Assembly (NCBI GenBank): GCA_030704615.1
Contig: CM060732.1
Location: forward strand, 16,742,001-16,806,000
Direction: 5' to 3'
DNA: 64,000 nt
Origin: Takakia lepidozioides
Taxonomy: Eukaryota; Streptophyta; Takakiopsida; Takakiales; Takakiaceae
The notes beneath the pieces are model-generated. The model did not search any database. It had not been told where the DNA came from and was given only the letters and a program-made list of their open reading frames with translations. Shown here in pieces: positions 41,708 through 52,925 of this stretch; the first letter of the stretch is position 1; each line of letters begins with the position of its first letter. The position numbers and the translations under genes were made by a program.

Positions 41708-43991
41708 GTGGGGAGCTGTTCCGGACTGCCAACTACCAAATGGAATTCCGCTGGTCCCAAATCGTTGGAGGGTTCTTTGGGAGATCAAGGGGGGGACCGT
41801 TATGTCCCGGTGAGCAGCCGAAGCTCCAAGCAGCACGTTTGCGTCCGGAAGCAGGTGCCATTCAACACAAGTACGCAAGGGGATTCTTGCGAGGTATCTT
41901 GTACATTGGGACAGGGGGGTCGAGATGCAATCACACCAGACCATACGAGAGGATATCAAAGAAGTACAATCCTGCGACAACAATCCATTTCGGAGGGATT
42001 GAACGTGACAGCGAAGAGGGCGTTAGATAAGAAGTGGGCAACGTTTTTCTATGAGGCCAACATACCATTCAACGTGGCACGGCTCCCATCATTTGTTTCA
42101 GCTGTGAGAACAACTTCGGAGTCAAAATGCACGTATACACCACCTCCTTACAATGCTCTACATACGGGATTGTTGGAAGAGGCCATGACTGGCCTTTCAA
42201 AACGAGTAACAGAACGAACCGGGGATTCATTGCAAAAATATTGAAGTACATTATGTGCCGATGGTTGGAGCTCAGCAAACCGACCATTATTCAACATCAT
42301 GCTCGTATGTCCAGCTGGGGAACAATTTATAGGAGCTATTGACTCAACCAGGGAACGGAAGGATGCACGTTATCAGTTTCAGGTGCTATCGAAAGCCATT
42401 GACTGTGTTGGACCGGAGAAAATTGTGCAAATTTGTACGGACAATACCTCGAACATGAGAAATATGGCCCAGTTACTTTTGGCTCAATACCCTCACATGT
42501 ATTCTCAAGGATGTTGTGCTCATATCCTCGACCTACTGTTAAAAGATTGGGGAAAAGAACAATGGGTGAAAGACCTTGTGAAGCAGGCCAAGTCTGTTGT
42601 GAAGTTCATCTGAAACCACCACATGCCTTTGGCAATATACATGAGGCACGAACCAAAATACAGCCTAAAGAATCGAGGAGAAACTCGGTTTGCCACCAAC
42701 TTCCTGATGGTGGACATGTTGGTGACTGTGAGGTCCGCGCTCGAGCACACTGTTATTGACCCACAGTGGGTAGCCCACGTACGGACGTTGTGGGACTCTC
42801 GGAAGAACAAGTCACTGAGCAAAAGTCAAAAGGTCAGAAAGACCATTCGATCAGATGATTTCTGGTCCAAGTGCGAGATTTTTGTGCACATGGTGGAGCC
42901 AACCCTTGTTATATTACGGGAGTTCGATGGAAAGAAACCAGTTATGGGAAAGGCATGGTTGCTATTGAGGTACCTTCAGCAACATGCATTTTCATTGAAA
43001 GACCCTCCATTCTCACTAGATGCAGAGTTGGCGAGAAGGGCCGAGGCGGCTTTTGTGAAACGATGGAAAATGGCCACTACAGACTTGCATGGTGCAGGGG
43101 CATTGTTAAATCCATTTCTATTGGACAACAACATGTTAAGAGATGATGTCGATGCGAAACTGGGATTGATACGGACACTCATGAAATTGGCCCCTCCAAA
43201 TCAAGGGGAGAGAGCTATATCGGAGTATCAAAGTTTCTCGGATCGTCGTGACCCTTTCCACAACCTTCCGGATCCAAAAGAACTTAACATGTAGCCGCAT
43301 GAATGGTGGGATTTGATTGGCGCCGGAGCAAGGACATTGGCCCCTATCGCAAAGGCGTTCTTGCTCCGTGTCATCCTGTGAACGTAACTGGAGTAGTTAT
43401 TCATTCGTGCATAGCAAGATTCCGAACATGTTGCATCCGGATAGGGCCGAGAAATTGGTATATGTGTATACCAATTCACGGCTTTTACGGGCTCAAGCGG
43501 GGGATGAAACTGCAGCATGGTACGAGAAGAATTTGCAATCTGAAGACTCAGCTTCTGAGGCCTATATAGCAAGTGACGATGCCGGTAATTCTACTAGTTC
43601 GGATAGCTCCCAAGCGGGAGATGCTGCAAAGGGCAATGAATATGATGCACATGGTTTCAACGAGGACGATGCTACAATGCCTTTGATGTTTAATGACTTA
43701 CTCGCGGATGATGTGGCGCATCATGTGGCTCATATTGGAGTCACCTGCACTACAGTGCATGATGCGGACCACCACCCGCATGTGCATCCTCTTCCGACAT
43801 TGCCAAGCAGTGCTGTTAACCGCTGGTTTATGACTTGGACAAAACAGGCTTTCAACACTACTGCCCATTTCCCAAGACATGCAACAGAGGTTGTCCGACG
43901 GTATGCCTTCGAAAATGATTACAGAGTAATCGTTTTAAGGATAGCTAAACCATGGCAGTCGTATGAATCAACATCTCTGCAGGTTGCTTAA
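41708..43991 (+). pseudogene. hAT superfamily transposase (DUF659 type) pseudogene
   Basis: One register from about 41990 to 43310 reads LDKKWATFFYEANIPFNV, then CADGWSSANRPLFN, ICTDNTSNM (acidic active-site position), CCAHILDLLL, and NRGETRFATNFLM. The first segments match DUF659. After a frameshift near 43370 comes ERNWSSYSFVHSK and EKLVYVYTNSRLL, the hAT dimerisation region. In-frame stops are TGA at 42242, TGA at 42611 and TAG at 43292. All are single C-to-T steps from CGA, CGA and CAG. A BED zinc finger is not evident in the N-terminal part, which looks scrambled. It is a dead copy. Confidence 0.88.
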
Positions 43992-44731
43992 TCCTACTGA
44001 TTAAGCCCAACCTGCAATCTCATTAGCCTAAAAGATCTTAGTCGGAAAGGCTGAAGCCTCTTTGTTCGTACAGTCAAACAGTATTCAAGACAGCCAAGAG
44101 CTATTCTGAGATGATGCACATTCTCACTATCTCATGTTCTCTCATAATGCACATTCTCTCCATCTCACAATCACTCTACATAGAGATGTTTGGAATAGCA
44201 TGGCTTTACTTCAGAGTCCTCACATCATAGCACAAGTACACATCGAATCACTTTGATTCCACTGGATATACACTGATACCTTCTAAGTTGCGTGCAACCC
44301 TTTTATACTATGCTCGAAAGAGCAGCCTGCGGTCGTTAATGACCGTTGCCTAACTGCCTATGCAACCTAAAAGGTTTGCCAAAAAAGTGGCCCGTGGTCG
44401 TGGTCGTGACTCGTGGTCGTGTGCCTTAGTAGTACACGGCCCACGGTCCCTAGTAAAGCCTATGCTATTGTGGCCGTGTGAAATCGTGGTTCACGGCCCA
44501 CGGCTGCTACACTACCCACTACTGCTCCTCGTGGTAGTGTGTCCCGTGCTTCACTGCTGCTAAGTGCCGAGCACTTAGCCCTTTCTGCCTCGTGGCCGGG
44601 TAGTGTGAAGTAAATCACTACCCGCCATGTACCCTCGTGGCTTCAGCTCTCCCGCCCTCGTGGCACTGACACTTAGCCGTTATCATTTATCCCCCCCCCC
44701 CCTCTTTTGAAATTGTGTCCGCACAATTTCG
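43992..44731. other. No gene; GTGGTCGTGG-rich and C-run
   Basis: CGTGGTCGTG-type short repeats lie near 44394-44420, and a 12-base C run at 44691-44702. No ORF is supported. Confidence 0.55.
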
Positions 44732-47700
44732 TCAGTTCCGGTGTTTGATGTGACTCTTGGGGATGTAGGGTGGTGGCATGCCCGTCTGCTGGTTGAGAAG
44801 TGTGTCCCAAGATGGTGATGGTCGTGGTGGCAGCTTCTTGTTCTTGTTGTCATCACTGTCTGGTTCTTCCTGTGGTTCGTGTGTGGGCCAGCTTTCATCA
44901 TCCGGGTGTTCTGCTACTCCGCCCGTGCGTACCATGTCAATTTTGGTGGACAAAGTTTCTTGGTAGGTTTGCAGCTCCTCCTTGGTCCAGGGCACAATGT
45001 CTTTGGTCGCCCTACTGTCCATTAACCAGTTAACTGCTTGCGTCCCTATCTCTTTGAAGGGGTGGTCCTTATCCAGTACCAACGGTGAAAAGTGGTCATT
45101 TGCCCGGCGCCATGCATATAGTGGTCTGTTCGTATATGCTGAAGTGCCCGAGACTCTCTTTGGTGGCTGGAATTTTTGTAATTCCCAGTGAGTATCCTTG
45201 TCAATACTCTCATAGCGCTGCCAGCTTCCCCTCATTGTGACGAATATTCTGTACAGGTAGCTGCCAATATAAAAACTTGGGCAGCCCATTACCACATCCA
45301 CTGATGGGGTGGGGTTGATCTTCAATTGCCCCACGGCCCACATGTAAGCTACCAGCTCCTTATACTCTAGAGGAGCCTGGCGCCAGAATTCAACCAATTT
45401 TGCCCCCTGACCATGTCTCCTCCCTGGCCAGTGGCCTCATCCTGTATCTCAAAGGTATGAGCGTTTGATTGAGCAAATGCAATTGGCCCAATGACCTGGA
45501 GGGAGCTAAGGCCTTGAATACCTTCTCTATCATCTCTCGGATTTGGTGGGCTGGGACTCTCATCATTTTAAAGTATTCCTCTGAATACTTCAGCCACTCC
45601 CCATCTTGCTTGCATGGCATGATTTGGAAATCATCCACTACTACTGAAGTTGATGCCACCAAAACACTTGGTACGGGGTTTACCTCCTGAGTAGATGGCC
45701 CTGCTGTGGCCTGTACTAGTGCCTGTTGACTTTGTGGTGGTTGTGTTGTTGGTAGTGTTTGTGCTGGTGTTGTTGTTGTTGATTGTATTGGTGCTTCTTG
45801 TTCATGGTCTTGCTCCTCTTGGTCGTCTTCATCCATGAGCTCATCTTGTTTTGGAATTGGTGGCAGGAATTCCTTGTGAATGTCTGTCACCAATTTCGCC
45901 AATTGACATTTCATTTGTCTTACCATTGCCCCGTTGAGTTTTCTTCATTTCCATTTCACCCCCTTCACTCAAACATGCTCAGGCCAAGGCTGCGTCTGCT
46001 GCGTCCAGCCCTGCTTGCAATGTCAGCTTCTCCAGCTGCTGCTTCCATTCTTGTTCATTGCCTATGGCAATGTCTCTTTCTGTGGTGGTTGTGAACAACC
46101 TGCTTTCAGCATTTTCCCTTTCCCTCGGCAGTACAGTATTGCATGATAGCCACTTGGTTCCCTGATCTTTGGCAACCCTCAGCTGCCCCTTGAGTGCTTC
46201 CACCTGCCTTTTGAGTGTCTCCACCTGCCCCGTGAGTGTCTCCACCTCTGTCTCCGTGTTTCGAGATTGTTCTCTTTCTGCATTGAGGTTGGCTTGGACA
46301 TTGTGTGTTTCGTCCCTCTGTCTTTGCCACTTCTGTTCTCACTCGTCTCGGCGTTCTATCAAGGTGTTGTAATGGCGAAGCAAAGTAGTCCGTTGATCCT
46401 CCAATGCTGTAATTGTAACCTCGTGGTTACATACTATTTGTGCTGCTGCCAATTCCCTATGGTGTTTTTTTTTGAGGTGGTCTATGACCATGGTAAGGTT
46501 CTCCGGACTTATGTAATCCTTGGCTCTGTCCATGTAAGACGCACCCTAGGTCCCCCAAGGTACCCCTGGGTATCCAGGGGTACCACAGACTCCCCTATTT
46601 TCTATGGTCATTTGGTGTCCCACACGACACCTTTCTTTTTATAGGGCCCACCCCCAAAAGGGGGCAGTAGCCGCAAGGCGAAGTGGCTCTTAGTTACGAG
46701 GGCTTCGGCCGGAGTCTTCTCTCTCTCTCTCTCCATGTAAGCTGTCACTTGGCCCAACGCTTGTACTGCCTACAGAATTGCATTTGGTGGTGCTTCCTCT
46801 AAACCCATGTCCCATGTTGTTGTATCCAGGACGTGCTGTGAGAGTAATAATTCCATATTGGAATTATTGTCTTGCTGCTGCTGACCTTGTGTCGCTTGCC
46901 CCACCTGCTGTTGCTTCACAACTATGGCTCCCACCTCTGTTGCTGGTTGTGTGACTTCTGCAGGTGTTGTTTGGTGGATTTCTGTGTTGGCAGGGGCAAT
47001 TTCCATGGGTGTCGTTTCATTGGCCTGCGGCTGGTCCCCTCCTTTTGGCTGTTGATTCTCTCTTTCTCTCTGCAATGTAGAATCAGCCATTGAGTTGCAG
47101 AGGTTTTCTGCCATTGCACTCGTGGTTGCTTCATCGATTCGGGCCCTCTTTGCAAGTCCGCCCTTTTTGTCCAATGGTTGTCTTTCCTCATCTTGCCCTG
47201 CTGCCGTCTCGCTTCCTTCCTCCTCCATCGTGTCTGCCCGCTGCATGACTCCTAATGTTGTTTCCTCTTCGGCTGTCAAATATACCATGTGTCAAATCAT
47301 TTGGAGCAACAGGGGAGTCACCATAGTCACTGTCGTTTTCTTCTTCTTCTTCTTTGTCAGCCTGGTTAATTCTTGGGTCAACTTTTTCAACAAGAAGCTT
47401 GCCCAATTCACGATTTGCCCGTTGAGGCAAAATTTCAACACCTGGTCGATTAGCTCCTTGGTGCAATAGCCGTGGTTTTGCCTGAGGCAAAGCAACGTGC
47501 TAAGCACCGGAGCTATCTTCTTAAAGCCGGGGTTTTTGCTGTGACTGCATGTGTAGCCCTGATCGGCTTGGTTGAGATTCTCGAATAGGTCCGCAATTAC
47601 AAACCTTGGTGGTTTGCTGCTGTGCGTTGGGACGTCCTGATTGGGAAGGTGAAACACTTCCGCCAAGTACTTCTCCGTCAGTAGAATATGTGTGTCACAA

Positions 47701-47945
47701 ACGTTTGTGCTTCGAGCGCTGGTGTTATAATTCTCCAAGGACTCCCTGCACAGATCGTGCAACGTGTTGATGAAGGACCGCAGGCCAAGACTGTCCAACG
47801 TCTCATGTGTGTCTGTGTCTTGCTTGATCTTCCTCAACGTCGGGCTGATTTTGAAATTCACCTGCGTATAAGAACCTGGTGTCTTCCGCTTAGTGCCTGC
47901 CATGTCCCTTAGTTTTGCTGTTGCTGTAAGGAATTGGAGCCCCAA
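44732..47945 (-). pseudogene. Long unidentified minus-strand ORF set
   Basis: Blocks at 47945-46770, 46533-45979, 45926-45390 and 45397-44732. The first two ORFs (47945-47292 and 47288-46770) are one frame split by a TGA at 47292, one step from CGA. The N-terminal part is globular (SYTQVNFKISPTLRK, DTHILLTEKYLAEVFHLP). A Gln/Thr-rich linker, a coiled-coil-like middle (LTGQVETLKRQVEALKGQ) and another Gln/Thr/Pro linker follow, then a C-terminal globular block (APLEYKELVAYMWAVG). I do not recognise it. It lies downstream, on the same strand, of a Tat/Athila-like integrase, a position where such elements can carry an extra ORF. Confidence 0.5.
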
Positions 47946-48030
47946 TTCCTGGAAATGAAGTAATTGAAGAATGTAAACCTAATCATTCAGCGTTGCAACT
48001 GGTGTCGATTGCGTGGGTTGACCTGTGCAG

Positions 48031-48213
48031 ATGAGGGCAGCAGCAGGCCCTAGTGATGGGGTGAGATGGTGGGAGAAAGACGGAGGACCCAACATGAAAG
48101 ATGTGCACTCCACAGAGGAGTTTGTAGATGCGCTGTCAGGTGCTGGGGAAAAGCTTGTAGTTGTTGATTTCTATGGCACCTGGTGTGGTTCCTGCCGAGC
48201 TCTGTATCCCAAC
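48031..48213 (+). CDS. Exon of chloroplast thioredoxin-like 2 type protein
   Basis: 61 codons between an acceptor (CCTGTGCAG) and a donor (CCCAAC/GTAGGA). It reads WWEK..NM, HSTEEFVDAL, and VVVDFYGTWCGSCRALYP, with a WCGSC redox site as in plastid thioredoxin-like 2 proteins. These transfer reducing equivalents between disulfides in plastids. The following exons with the rest of the thioredoxin fold are not seen downstream. This is either an isolated exon fragment or the gene is broken by insertion. Confidence 0.75.
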
Positions 48214-48767
48214 GTAGGATTATTTTTCTTTTCATGGAATTCCTAATGCATTTTCAGATGGAAGTTTCAGACAAATGCAATAGTGTGAGAGCATTTGCTG
48301 GCTTGCTGCTCTAAGAAAAGAAAATTACAAGAGGGTCGAGCTGTCTCCAGTGGAGGAGAGATATTTAGAGAAATTTCTACCGGGTGGATAGTGTCTTGAA
48401 AAGGATGACAGACCTCTGTAGAAATACGTTCTTGTCTGGTGCTTTTCATTTAATCTTGCGAGTGGTCAGCAATACAGGCTGAATGGACAACTGGAGATAA
48501 TAGTAACATGTTTAATGAGAAATCACATCATTCCTCATATCACATGCAGTTGTCTTTGTGGCATATGGTTCTTAGGCACTTTCACAGAGCCAGTTTTCTG
48601 ATGCCAGTACCCCTATGTTTGGAGAATGTAATCAATGACGGACAACACAACACGTCATGAAATTTAAATGTATCCAACATACTGTTTTCAAGAGAGTGTA
48701 CTCATAAGATGTTGTTTGTGCTCAATATGCCAAGGATGTACTCTCATTACATGTGGGGTGGGTGCAG

Positions 48768-48886
48768 ATGCTGTGGTGGGCGAGTTGCCGCAGGATATGG
48801 CATGACAGAAACTTCATGTCTGGTTTGTGGCACCGATGAAGGAGACAACCTGTCTGGCCATGCTGGGTCCCCGAACCCTGGCTGCA
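48768..48886 (+). CDS. Exon of peroxisomal-type long-chain acyl-CoA synthetase
   Basis: CCGGRVAAGYGMTETSCLV and DEGDNLSGHAGSPNPGC match the AMP-binding region of LACS6/7-type enzymes (GYGMTE is the adenylate-forming motif A5). These enzymes activate fatty acids for peroxisomal beta-oxidation. The exon lies between an acceptor (GGTGCAG) and a donor (GGCTGCA/GTAAGA). No other LACS exon is visible nearby, and the upstream neighbour is an exon of an unrelated gene. Confidence 0.75.
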
Positions 48887-49637
48887 GTAAGAATTTCTCC
48901 TAGACTTTGGGTAGACTTCCATACTGATTGTTTTCAAGTGGAAAAGCTTAATTTTATCCTAATTCTTAACATGTATCCAAGTATCTTGTAATCTATTTAC
49001 TTTTAGAAACTGTCCTGAGGTCTGAGTACTATACCACTTCATGGATAACCAAATCGGCTCTGTGCTCATGTTCGAGAGTATCTGGAGACTCGACTGTATG
49101 AAATATGAGGTTTTCAAGGAATGTATCACATAGAACCTTTACATGATTGTGATATGCAAAATGGAATACTCAAATTGTTAGGGGACATGAATGCTTCATT
49201 TTGCATGCTTCTTTCGATCGAGAGTAACTTTTGAACACACCACACAACACTGTAGCTGTCTTTGTTACAGTGTTGGGCTGCAGTATGTAGCACACTGGAA
49301 GTTGTGTAGACAACAATTTCCAGTTTGCGGGAGAGGAAGTGTGGGACTTGTTTCTGGGTTTAAGTAGTGGTTCTGCCTTTTGGGCTTCCACTTTTGCTTC
49401 CCTCGAAGTTCTCATGGAGGTAATTCTGTCATGTTGTCCTCCTAGGTTTAAAACGCAGTTAGCTTTAATTGCTGGGCCCGTACTTACCAAGAAGCATTTA
49501 GCTTTTGGTAACGGTTTTGGGTGGATCTCATCCTTTTTTTGGATGTGCTTGATTCTCTTTTGTTGGTGTTTTCTTCGTGGTTCATCCTGGATTGGGATGA
49601 TGGTCGTTGATGATTGTCCTAGTTCGGTTGGTTTATG
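48887..49637. other. No gene recognised
   Basis: AT-rich, with no further LACS or thioredoxin exons that I can see. Confidence 0.5.
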
Positions 49638-51595
49638 TTAATCCATTTTGGATGCGCGCATCCATCTTCGTACGTGGTCTGTTTTTAGATGAGCGGCGTG
49701 TGCACAGTACTTGCAAACCGGTTTAATGGCTTTGCCCTTATCATCCGCCGTCTTTTGGCAATCTGTTGGATTGCGCCGTCGTTCTTGCTCCGTGTTATGA
49801 TCGATGGTTCGTGGTGCATTATTACCACGGTCGGTGGGGTCATTTGGAGCGTACATCTCGGAGTTTAACACAAGCAGTGACTCGTTGGCTGCTTCGTATT
49901 CGTTCACGGTTCTGTAGGGCATATGTGCTGGCCACGGCTCTCCATACGGTATACGTGGTGGTAGTGCCGACATCCAAATTCGTGGTGGTCAAAACGTGGC
50001 GGTGCCCTGAATTCGTACTGCCACCTGTTTCATTACCTGCTGATCCACCGTGGTATCGTGATGGATGTAATATGCACTGGAGGTTTCACGTTCTTCATCT
50101 ACGGTTTGGTCTTCCTCGTTGGCGTATAAGTCATGGATGAGGGCTCTGTCATGTATCCCTTTGTAGCCCTTTAACTTGTTGATATTCATTCGTCCCACGA
50201 ATTCTTGTTCCAGGGTCTGCCAATCGATAGTTCCATTGTCATGTACCTTTTTGATTTGAAAAGGTCCCATCCATGGCATTTTCAATTTCCCTCCCAGTTT
50301 GATCTTTTTTATTTTTGGTAGTCACAACACAATTTCTCCGTTCTGGAAAGATTTTTCTTTCCCTTCTGATATTCTTTTTCTTCGTTGTTCTTAAAATTCG
50401 TGCCTGTTATCTGCAGCGTCTGCCCGAACTTCTTCCAAATGAAATAACTCATGTTCCTTGAGTCGTAAATATTCTTCTAAGCCCCATCGTTCATGAGTTC
50501 CGGTTTGTAATGTAGGTATCATGCATTCAATGGGTAGGAGTGCCTCTGCTCCATACACTAGTTGAAATGGTGTATGTTTCGTGGTCACCTTGTATAAGGT
50601 CCTGAATGCCCATAGTGCTGTGTTCATCTTGGTGTCCCAATCTGTGCAATTGGCATTCACTATCTTAGTTAAGATAGTGCACAAAATCTTGTTGGTAGAT
50701 TCGGCTTGGCCATTTCACTGGGGATAGTAATCAGTGCTCTTGTGATGTACAATCATGAACTCCTTCGTCAAGCATTTTATGGCATCATTCATAAAATGTG
50801 ATCCCTGATCACTGACGAATTCCAATGGGCAACCAAATCGTGTGATGATGTTCTCATATAAGAATTTGGCTGTTGACCGGGGATTGTTTTTCCATGAGCG
50901 GTGAGCAGACCGGCCATGAGCATGAGCAAAAGAGAATCAGAGGGGTATATTCACATATTCGGCGGAATTACACACTACACCGCCTAATTCCGCGGGGTGT
51001 AAATGGTGAGGGTGTGGGGGTAAATGGGCGTCAAATGGAGTGGAGTCTATGGAATGGAGGTAAGTGGGCGCCGATTTGTGTCATTATCCCAATTTTAGGG
51101 GGGAAAAAAAGAAAAAAGAAAAAAGAAAAGAAAAGAAACCTAAATCGGCGCCGACTTACCTCCCAACCAAATTGGTAAGTCGGCGCCGATTTCGGTTTTT
51201 ACAAATTGGCGTCGACTTAGCTCTTCCTGTGAAAATAGACATTGATCATTTTAACTTCCTTTGTTGTTTGTTCCGCGGAAATAGAAACATGGCATATTAC
51301 CGCAGGTCCATATTCGCCGCCGACTTCCCATAATTGGACCTTCTGGTTGTCCGCATTGATCCACCATTTTCGTGCAAATAACTGTGGAATGGACTCAAAA
51401 TTGCCTCAAAATTGTGCCATTTCAGACTCTGCTCATGCTTATTTCTGCTCATGCTCGTGCTTAGCTGTGCTCATCACTCATGGAGTTTACAGGCCTTGTT
51501 GACCTGGCAGTGTTGTCTCTTAGTGCCTTGGCCTCTACCCACTTGGTAGTGTAATCAGTGGCTGTGAGAATGTATTGGTTCTGTGTGTACCTTGC
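49638..51595 (-). pseudogene. Tat/Athila-like Ty3/gypsy integrase, split by a MITE
   Basis: On the minus strand, [18 protein letters not shown] (about 51560; first Asp) leads to RDNTARST. After the MITE it continues with KFLYENIITRFGCP, FVSDQGSHF (second Asp), YYPQ*NGQAESTNK (Glu), then ALWAFRTLYKVTTKHTPFQLVYG. This is the non-chromoviral integrase type (YPQGNGQAE). The register holds from about 50870 to 49638 with stops only: TGA at the NGQAE site (from GGA or CGA), TAA at 50391, TGA near 50325 (TGG expected) and TGA near 49989 (CGA possible). The C-terminus has a CX2CX4HX4H cluster (CKYCAHAAHLKTDH, 49674-49715) instead of a chromodomain. Confidence 0.82.
50879..51496. mobile_element. 618-bp MITE with 8-bp target duplication
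   Basis: Inserted into the integrase. TGTTGACC flanks it at 50871-50878 and 51497-51504, and removing one copy plus the insert rejoins the integrase sequence. Near both ends lie inverted copies of CCATGAGYGRTGAGCA, with further CATGAGC motifs inside. A perfect hairpin with 19-bp arms (51142-51160 and 51174-51192) surrounds two TCGGCGCCGA cores. It has no coding capacity. An 8-bp duplication fits hAT-type mobilisation. Confidence 0.85.
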
Positions 51596-51785
51596 TGGAG
51601 GTTTTGTGTTAGTCTTCATGGATGACATCTTAATCTATTCAAGGTCTGACGAAGAACACATAGAACACTTGAGAAATGTTCTAGAGATCTTGCGAGAGAA
51701 TAAGCTCTATTCTAAGAAGAGCAAGTGTGAGTTTTTTGTTCCCAGTGAAAGGAGTAGAGTGGATGGGAAGACCCAATTTTATGTT
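51590..51785 (+). pseudogene. Ty3/gypsy reverse transcriptase fragment
   Basis: [21 protein letters not shown] and [16 protein letters not shown] give the RT active site and thumb start. It lies on the opposite strand to, and directly abuts, the Tat-like integrase, so the two are joined by rearrangement or nested insertion. Confidence 0.8.
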
Positions 51786-51913
51786 CAAGATCAAAAGTAC
51801 CGTGAGTTGCCAGATCTAACGACACCACGGGCAAACAACTATCGTCAGTGGCATAAGTGCGAAACTTCTATAACATTCCCAGCCCCACGTCCTAACAGCC
51901 CCAGGAAGTTTGT

Positions 51914-52528
51914 TTGTCTCAGCCAAACATGGAGTGGAGTCGCGATTGTTTCTTGTTCGAGTACGACATGAGAAACATTGCCGACAAGCTTGCGATCGAG
52001 AGTTACAAAAAACATCCAGATGATGCACAAAGTGTATGTATGTGGGTCGATAGCAAACCTAAAAGCGTCTTTTTTTACCACGAAGAGACAGCGCCAGTGG
52101 CGGGTGATTTGAAGTTCGTGATTGGAATACAAATGAAGTGGCGAAAACAGAAAATGATTGACCTGGGACACAACCGTGTGGTATCCTGTGATGCAACATT
52201 TGGGACCAACAAAAATAAGGTAGGGATGTCACACTTAACCTTTCATTGCATTCTGAAATGTGAGTGTCATGCATCTGTTGCCAAGAAGACAACACACACC
52301 TTATTCATTTTGTATCATTGTGACATTGCAGTTCCCAATGTATATCATGAGGATATTCGACGAATGGCTGAACATCATTCCTGTTGTTTATATTATTTCA
52401 GCGAGAAACAAAACTACTGATCTGAGCCCATGGATGATCCGTCTCCGCGACCGACTTCTTCACAACAAATCAGATTGGAAGTCAAATGCTTTTGTTGTCG
52501 ACGATGCAGACGCAGAAATCAATGCCAT
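51914..52528 (+). pseudogene. MULE/ZSWIM-like transposase N-terminal half
   Basis: Two exons: an open part ending SCDATFGTNKNK (first catalytic Asp) with donor AATAAG/GTAGGG at 52219, then acceptor CATTGCAG at about 52331 leading to FDEWLNIIPVVYIISARNKT and FVVDDADAEINAIR (second Asp). The splice restores the usual MULE order. The C-terminal half is replaced by a minisatellite that starts right after INAIR. Confidence 0.75.
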
Positions 52529-52925
52529 CAGGTACACTGTTGTGAGTTACACTATGAGTTATATTGCCAGGTACACGCGGGGTTAGATGGATTGGGTTAC
52601 ACTGCTATGAGTTACACTGCCAGTTATACGAGGGGTTACATGGTTTGGGTTACACTGTGTTACATTGCGAGTTACACGAGGGGTTACATGGATTGGGTTA
52701 CACTGCTGTGAGTTATAGTGAGAGTTACACGAGGGGTTACATGGATTGCGTTACACTGTTGTGAGTTACATTGTGAGTTTCACAAGGGATTACATGGATT
52801 GGGTTACACTACTGTCACTTACACTGCTAAGAATTACACTGCGAGTTTCACTGCCAGTTACACGAGGGGTTACATGGAATGGGTTGCACTGCTGTGAATT
52901 ACACTGCTATGGCTTACACTTGTTG
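52528..52925. repeat. Minisatellite of GGTTACACTG-type units, about 58 bp
   Basis: Six to seven diverged copies of a unit including ACACGAGGGGTTACATGGATTGGGTTACACTGCTGTGAGTTACA-like sequence, rich in TTACAC. The ORFs in it are period effects. Confidence 0.85.
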
